NCBI GenBank assembly: GCA_016709665.1
Contig: JADJMI010000018.1
Coordinates: 1 to 64,000 of the forward strand
Origin: Betaproteobacteria bacterium
Lineage (GTDB): Bacteria > Pseudomonadota > Gammaproteobacteria > Burkholderiales > Usitatibacteraceae
Direction of reading: 5' to 3'
Length of the DNA stretch: 64,000 bases
Shown piece after piece: positions 60,101 through 64,000 of this stretch. How positions within the stretch are numbered: the first letter of the stretch is position 1; each line of letters starts with the position of its first letter. The translations under genes were made by a program, and so were the position numbers. The notes under the pieces were generated by a model. It was not told the DNA's origin. It was given only the letters and a program-made list of their open reading frames with translations, and searched no databases.

Positions 60101-60255
60101 ACAACGAATTCGACGTGGTCTACATCAACGGCGACCACAACATTCCGACCGTGCTGACGCAGACTGCCGAGGAAGGCGGTGCCACCCGCGTGCTCAAGTT
60201 GCGGCAGATCGAACCGGAGTTTCTGTCACACATGTTCTCGGTAGAGGACATCTGA
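57112..60255 (+). CDS. Type III-like adenine-specific DNA methyltransferase (Mod-like)
   Basis: The protein has 1047 residues from ATG 57112 (AAGG upstream). A GTG at 57070 overlapping the helicase stop would add 14 residues. The order of motifs is DPPYNSDAS (494-497) before FAGSGTTAHAVINLN (785-791), which is the beta-class N6-adenine arrangement of type III Mod subunits. A roughly 480-residue N-terminal region (FQELVAKLREIFQIDRPELDFGIYRILNARA) is shared by large Mod-like proteins in defence operons. It probably modifies host DNA so that the partner helicase/nuclease spares it. The frame is fully intact, unlike its upstream neighbour. Confidence 0.92.
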   Translation: MTTKQNVKFQELVAKLREIFQIDRPELDFGIYRILNARASEINDYLENRLAERVQAALALGSAATTQQLQAELQEAEKSAQALGVSPDGVPKVQELRARLKDASAGSFEHENAVFSHLLAFFTRYYQDGDFISQRRYKGDTYAIPYAGEEVMLHWANKDQYYTKSGENFSNYSFKLEDGRTVHFRLVAADTAKDNRKDNDKERRFALIERKTTTRIDEQGDEVEDELLPIGEVDGANGKELIVRFEYRPVAKGTKQEALVAQAVVTLLADPAVKARWLDLGIRAPTEKNPQRTLLEKHLSDYTIKNTADYFIHKDLGGFLRRELDFYIKNEAMHLDDVQHANAFADIEKSLRMIQCLRSIALELIVFLAQLEDFQKRLWLKKKFVVSSHFCITLDRVPETLYPEIVANEKQWQQWKLLGIWDADVPGSVETLKAGQFRMVDTSLYSYEFRRRLLSASENLDSTIDGVLIHGDNFQGLGLLEKRYARDVDCVYIDPPYNSDASAILYKNGYKSSSWVSLMQSRLQRTRALLKDAGVLVAAIDDAQQRELSFLLSEVFDNNSLGVITVRSNPSGRPTQSGYAVSHEYLLFAGNSSESKIQRLPPTPAQMARFNEADELGAFEWRNLRREGSDSDRNERRSMYYPIYITGEALRVPPLEWKEDTEEWIPLEPPGADDTVVLPDNEDGVQKRWRWEWRTVEAKKSQLAVRRDRSGKRYVYCKRRPNEDGVVSVSTWADAKHSATEHGTALLKNLFGSNPFSYPKSIHAVVDAIYVAGAVDPKSLTFDYFAGSGTTAHAVINLNRRDKGQRRYVLVEQGEYFDRVLKPRIQKAVYSERWEQGKPTAPETGLSHCFKVLKLEGYEDTLNNLQLRRTAGQDNLFAKLPQQAKDDYLLHYMLDVESRGSLLSVEDFKKPFDYALNVAVDSAGAFEPRNVDLVETFNYLIGLRVKHIDAQPERGFVTVTGVMPSGESCLVLWRDCEVLDYEGVAGLCDKLAINPADNEFDVVYINGDHNIPTVLTQTAEEGGATRVLKLRQIEPEFLSHMFSVEDI

Positions 60256-63131
60256 TGGCACGCCCACGAAAGACCACAGCCGCCTCTGTCGGCACTGCTG
60301 GCTCAAGAAGCGGTGGCAAGAAGCGCACCTTCCACCAGGAACTGGTACTTAATCGCTGGATGTTGGGCTTCTTCAGGGGGGGCAGTCTCAGCGCCTTGAA
60401 GCTGCGGTTGGGCGATGATCGCCACGAGGGGATCGACGAGGACGGACAAACAAAGTTCTTTCATGAGCTGACGCGCAACCTTTTCGAAGTGGATCGTGTA
60501 TCTGAGGCCGATCTGCGTCGCTACGACCTGAACATCGTTGGCCATTGGCAGGCCATCACTTCCCAGCGCAACAAGCTGGAAGGCCATGAACTGCAGATGA
60601 AGTACTTTCAGTACCTCTCACTGCTGTTCACCGAGATCTACCTGGACTGGTACTTCAACAAGCGCCAGGACCTGCTGGATGGTCTTAACGAGGAGTTGGT
60701 GCGCTACAGCGCCGAAACTGGCGCAGAGCCCTTCCGCGACTTTGATGCGGACGATCTGAACAAGATCGCCTTCTGGAACGCCACGGGCAGCGGCAAGACG
60801 CTTCTGCTGCACGTCAACATTTGGCAGTACTTGCATTATTTCCAGGCTGGCCGAGGCGACCACTACCCGAGCAAGATCATCCTGCTCACGCCGAACGAGG
60901 GCTTGTCGCGCCAGCATCTGGAGGAGCTGCACTTGTCGGGCTTCGGCTTCGCCCAGTTCTTCAACAAGGCGCAGACCCCTGCGCGTGGGACTATCGAGAT
61001 CATCGACATCAACAAGCTGGGCGATGAGATGGGTGACAAGACAGTCGCCGTGGATGCGTTTGAGGGAAACAACCTGGTGCTGGTGGACGAAGGCCACCGT
61101 GGTACTGGCACGGCGGCAGGCGCGTGGATGAGTCGCCGTGATGCGCTGGTGCGCGGCGGCTTTGCCTTCGAGTACTCGGCGACCTTTGGGCAGGCCGTGG
61201 CCAAAGGATTGACCGTGTCGGCGGCGGAAGAAGACATCCAGAAGAAGCGCGCCAAGATGCTGTTCGACACGACCAGCCTGAAAAAGCTGGACGACGGCCA
61301 GCTTGCCCAGCTTGCGCTAACTCCCGAGGACAGGCGCCGCGCGCGGGTCACCGCTACTCGCGAGATCTACGCCAAGTGCATCTTGTTCGACTACTCGTAC
61401 AAGTTCTTCTACGAGGACGGCTACGGCAAGGAATCGCTGATCCTCAACATGAACGGAGAGGCCTATGAGCCGGCGGAGAACGCCCGCAAGTATTTCACTG
61501 CCTGTCTGCTGGCCTTCTATCAGCAGCTTTGGCTGTGGAGCACCCACCGCGAAAAGCTGACCGACTTCAACATTGAAAAGCCGCTGTGGGTGTTCGTGGG
61601 TAACACAGTGTCAGGTGAGGAGTCGGACATTCTGGAGGTGGTGAACTTTCTCGCCGACTTCCTGAACAACGATGCGCAGATTAAGACCTGGCTGGCCGAT
61701 CTGATCGCCGACCGGACGCAGATTGTGGACGCCAAGGGCAACAATATCTTCCAGGGTCGATTCACACCCCTCATGGGATTCGTGGATCAGGTGGACGCGC
61801 TGTACGCCGACATCCTGGTGCGCGTGTTCAATGCCCAGGCGAAGCAACGGCTTAAACTGGTCAACATCAAGAGTAGCAAGGGAGAGCTGGCGCTGCGGGT
61901 GGGCGACGCGGAACCCTTCGGCCTCATCAACATTGGCGACGACGCAGGCTTCTTCGGGATGGCCGAGGACTCCGACGCCTTCGACAGCGAGCGCGATGAC
62001 TTCGGCGGCGCGTTGTTCGGAACGCTGAACAACAAGGACAGCCAGCTCAACGTGCTGATCGGGTCGCGCAAGTTCACGGAAGGGTGGAGCAGTTGGCGCG
62101 TGTCCACTATGGGCCTCCTGAACATGGGCCAGGGCGAGGGCTCGCAGATCATTCAGCTGTTCGGGCGCGGCGTGCGCCTAAAGGGCAAGGGCTTTTCGCT
62201 TAAGCGCACAACGCCGCAGGAACGACCCAAGGGTGTGCATCTGGACAAGCTGGAGGCGCTGAACATTTTCGGCGTGCGCGCCAGCTACATGGCTGCATTC
62301 AAGGACTATTTGCGCGAAGAAGGCATCACGCCCAGCGACGAAATTCTGGAGCTCGATTTCCCCACACGACCCAACCTGCCCGCGGGCAAGCTCAAGACGC
62401 TGGCGCTGAAGGACGGCTACAAGGACAACCAGAAGATGGGCTTCAAGCGCACCCACTTCCCGTGGTTGTACGAAATACCCGCAAAGTTCCAAGGAAAGAT
62501 CAAAGCGCCACACGTGGTGCTTGACCTATACCCCCGCGTCGAGGCGCTGGCCACGAACGACAAAGGCTCGGCCAGCACGGCCGAAGCAAGGCACAAGGGC
62601 AAGTTGAACGCGAGCGTGTTTGCTGTGTTCGACTGGGATTGCATCTATCTGGCGTTGCAGGACTACAAACTGCAACGGAGCTGGAGCAACCTGCGGCTAG
62701 ACCGACAGAAACTGATCGACTTCTGCGCAGGTGCACCTGACTGGTACACGCTGTTCATCCCTGCGGTGGAACTGGCCGTGAACACGTTCAGCGACATTCG
62801 CAAGCAGGAGGACATCCTGATCCGACTGCTGACCGACTACACCGACCGCTTTTACAAGGCGCTGAAGACCGGCTACGAGGGGCAATTCTACGACGTCACG
62901 CGCATCGATGAAGACCACGGCTCGATGCTCAAGCTCTACCAGTTCGAGATCGAAAACAGCGATGACGGGCTGGAGTATCAGAAGAAGCTGGAAGTGCTGA
63001 AGAAGCTGGTGGCCGACGGCAAGATCGGTGAGGCCAGCAAATGGAACGCTCCTCACATGGTTGCTGTTAGTTTCGACCGACACCTTTACTACCCGCTGAT
63101 GGCGCTGGAAGACAAGGACGCGGTGCCTTGA
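60255..63131 (+). CDS. DEAD/DEAH-box helicase subunit of a type III-like restriction system (Res-like)
   Basis: The protein has 958 residues. The ATG overlaps the methyltransferase stop (TGATG). The superfamily 2 helicase core is present: WNATGSGKT (Walker A, residues 174-182), LVLVDEGHRG (DEGH, about 278), FEYSATFGQA (motif III) and QIIQLFGRGVRLKG (motif VI). The N-terminal part (KRTFHQELVLNRWMLGFFRGG) and the C-terminal region are family-specific. The usual nuclease domain of Res proteins is absent from this frame but is encoded directly downstream. It would translocate on DNA and cut unmodified targets together with the Mod partner. Confidence 0.9.
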   Translation: MARPRKTTAASVGTAGSRSGGKKRTFHQELVLNRWMLGFFRGGSLSALKLRLGDDRHEGIDEDGQTKFFHELTRNLFEVDRVSEADLRRYDLNIVGHWQAITSQRNKLEGHELQMKYFQYLSLLFTEIYLDWYFNKRQDLLDGLNEELVRYSAETGAEPFRDFDADDLNKIAFWNATGSGKTLLLHVNIWQYLHYFQAGRGDHYPSKIILLTPNEGLSRQHLEELHLSGFGFAQFFNKAQTPARGTIEIIDINKLGDEMGDKTVAVDAFEGNNLVLVDEGHRGTGTAAGAWMSRRDALVRGGFAFEYSATFGQAVAKGLTVSAAEEDIQKKRAKMLFDTTSLKKLDDGQLAQLALTPEDRRRARVTATREIYAKCILFDYSYKFFYEDGYGKESLILNMNGEAYEPAENARKYFTACLLAFYQQLWLWSTHREKLTDFNIEKPLWVFVGNTVSGEESDILEVVNFLADFLNNDAQIKTWLADLIADRTQIVDAKGNNIFQGRFTPLMGFVDQVDALYADILVRVFNAQAKQRLKLVNIKSSKGELALRVGDAEPFGLINIGDDAGFFGMAEDSDAFDSERDDFGGALFGTLNNKDSQLNVLIGSRKFTEGWSSWRVSTMGLLNMGQGEGSQIIQLFGRGVRLKGKGFSLKRTTPQERPKGVHLDKLEALNIFGVRASYMAAFKDYLREEGITPSDEILELDFPTRPNLPAGKLKTLALKDGYKDNQKMGFKRTHFPWLYEIPAKFQGKIKAPHVVLDLYPRVEALATNDKGSASTAEARHKGKLNASVFAVFDWDCIYLALQDYKLQRSWSNLRLDRQKLIDFCAGAPDWYTLFIPAVELAVNTFSDIRKQEDILIRLLTDYTDRFYKALKTGYEGQFYDVTRIDEDHGSMLKLYQFEIENSDDGLEYQKKLEVLKKLVADGKIGEASKWNAPHMVAVSFDRHLYYPLMALEDKDAVP

Positions 63132-63133
63132 AG

Positions 63134-63646
63134 ATGCGCCCACTGGCCTTCGATGCGCCAAGCGAATGGGAATTCGTTCGGGATCTGGAATCGTTCTACA
63201 ACTCGCCCGCTGGCAAAGTCGCCATCGGGTCGCGCAGCCTGTACCTGCTGCGCAATGCGGATCGTGAGGAGAAGGGTCTGGGATTTGCGCTGGCTGGCAA
63301 CTTTTACCCGGACTTCTTGCTGTGGCTGGTGGACGATGCCACCGGCAAGCAATGGTTGACATTCGTCGATCCCAAGGGCCTGCGCAACCTTGATCTCTCA
63401 CACCCCAAGCTTGGGCTCTACAAGGAGGTGAAGTCACTGGAGACGACGCTGGCGGCTCAGGCCAAGCCCGGTGAGCCACCCCTGGTCTTGAACGCCTTCG
63501 TACTGTCCCCCACGAAGTTCTCCGACCTGCTCAATGTGGGCGATCCAACAAAGAAGGCCGAGTTGGAGGAGCGACATGTGCTGTTCATGGAAGACGGCGG
63601 AGACGCCTACCTGAAGAAGCTGTTTGCAAAGGTGGCAGCCGCATGA
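63134..63646 (+). CDS. PD-(D/E)xK nuclease piece, normally the C-terminus of the Res-like protein
   Basis: The protein has 170 residues from ATG 63134; a TTG at 63128 overlapping the helicase stop is also possible. GNFYPDFLLWLVDD (P59-D60) followed by FVDPKGLRN (D79-x-K81) is a PD-(D/E)xK active site. ERHVLFMEDGGDAYLKKL is the end segment I know from large Res-type proteins in which helicase and nuclease are one chain. One base inserted at 63127-63129 would fuse the two frames (DAVPLKMRPLAFDAPSEWEF reads naturally). Either this is a genuine split subunit or another single-base error. It is needed for DNA cleavage by the system. Confidence 0.8.
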   Translation: MRPLAFDAPSEWEFVRDLESFYNSPAGKVAIGSRSLYLLRNADREEKGLGFALAGNFYPDFLLWLVDDATGKQWLTFVDPKGLRNLDLSHPKLGLYKEVKSLETTLAAQAKPGEPPLVLNAFVLSPTKFSDLLNVGDPTKKAELEERHVLFMEDGGDAYLKKLFAKVAAA

Positions 63647-63781
63647 CCGGTCAGGACGCCAAAGTCCCCATGGCAATTGCTCGCTGCAGTACCCTTCCGG
63701 CCCAATAGACTTACCGGAGAGGCCCCACTGCGGTGCCGTTCCGCTCGCGCTGATTAATGCTTCTATGAAGCGTGGCGTGTC

Positions 63782-64000
63782 TCAGCTGACTGCGGCGACA
63801 GGGGCGTGCCGAGTCAGTCGCTCCAGCGCAAAACTTAGGGCGCGATCGTCGAACAACCGATCCTTGCGCTCTGCCGCGCCCGGTCCACCGCACCAATGGC
63901 GCAGGCCTTCTCTGACCGCCGTCACGTTGGGCGCAACGCCCTCGTTCGCGAGGAGCCAATCAACCGTCGCCAACAATTCCATGCCGAAAGGCGACTCGAA
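63782..64000 (-). CDS. C-terminal part of a macrodomain-type protein (possibly DarG), 5' partial
   Basis: The frame enters from beyond the window and stops at 63782. It reads FESPFGMELLATVDWLLANE, then W..GP...RKDRLFDDRALSFALERL. The motif FE.PFG.ELLATV.W is one I associate with the C-terminus of macrodomain proteins that act as DarG antitoxins. DarG removes ADP-ribose placed on DNA by DarT. The macrodomain itself lies outside the window, so the name is tentative. The gene converges on the restriction operon; the 135 bases between contain no clear gene. Confidence 0.45.
   Translation of the reverse strand, partial: FESPFGMELLATVDWLLANEGVAPNVTAVREGLRHWCGGPGAAERKDRLFDDRALSFALERLTRHAPVAAVS

Noticed and set aside
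54165..63646. Naming the defence operon DISARM or BREX
   Set aside because: The SNF2 helicase plus methyltransferase recalls DISARM class 1, but DrmA, DrmB and DrmC are absent, as are PglZ and BrxC. A type III-like label is safer.
52333..64000. Integrase gene and direct repeat of the tRNA end
   Set aside because: Neither is visible; the far border must lie outside the window.

Overview
The window looks like a GC-rich betaproteobacterial chromosome, probably Burkholderiales- or Usitatibacter-like. This rests on the base composition, a Bug-type (TctC) solute receptor, the ilvD/lgt neighbourhood and the overall gene style. The taxonomic call is inference, because no rRNA is present.

Region 1 (1-20.3 kb) is dominated by secreted proteins with unrelated N-terminal passengers: a CAP domain, a Pmp/beta-helix, InlB-like B repeats, a sugar dehydrogenase, NHL propellers and one unknown. 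All end in the same pair of roughly 125-residue domains, here called tail A and tail B. A two-domain family 2 glycosyltransferase lies among them. Five intergenic arrays occur in the first 25 kb. They consist of 21-nt imperfect palindromes repeated on a strict 28-nt period, and two of them adjoin 16-nt tandem repeats.

Region 2 (20.3-25.9 kb) is housekeeping and transport: ilvD, a tripartite-tricarboxylate-type binding protein, an amidohydrolase, lgt and a frameshifted peptidoglycan amidase. An ECF sigma factor ends this stretch.

Region 3 (25.4-44.2 kb) starts with the ECF sigma factor and a Ser/Thr kinase with TPR-like repeats. Five paralogous propeller proteins follow on the same strand. 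Four are propeller-TIG-propeller proteins with the tail A/B pair; the first is a short form with neither the first propeller nor the tails. The sigma/kinase pair may regulate them, but this is inferred from position only.

Region 4 (44.2-52.2 kb) is mixed: a patatin-like protein overlapping a diiron protein, a flavin-type oxidase, an AhpD-like protein, a LysR regulator, a DUF1348 protein, a ketopantoate-reductase-like protein with a long leader, an MgtC/DUF4010 membrane protein and a small periplasmic protein.

Region 5 (52.26-64 kb) begins at tRNA-Ala(CGC) and is visibly less GC-rich. It is a probable integrated defence island. It holds an ISL3-type insertion sequence with intact 8-bp target duplications, an excisionase-like HTH gene, a SNF2-type helicase, a type III-like adenine methyltransferase and a Res-type helicase. 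A PD-(D/E)xK nuclease piece and the end of a probable DarG-like gene complete it.

Many genes are broken by single-base losses, mostly at GG, or by two-base losses in (GC)n runs, with homology resuming at once. Such a pattern is more typical of sequencing or assembly error than of decay, so several entries typed as pseudogene may be intact in the organism.
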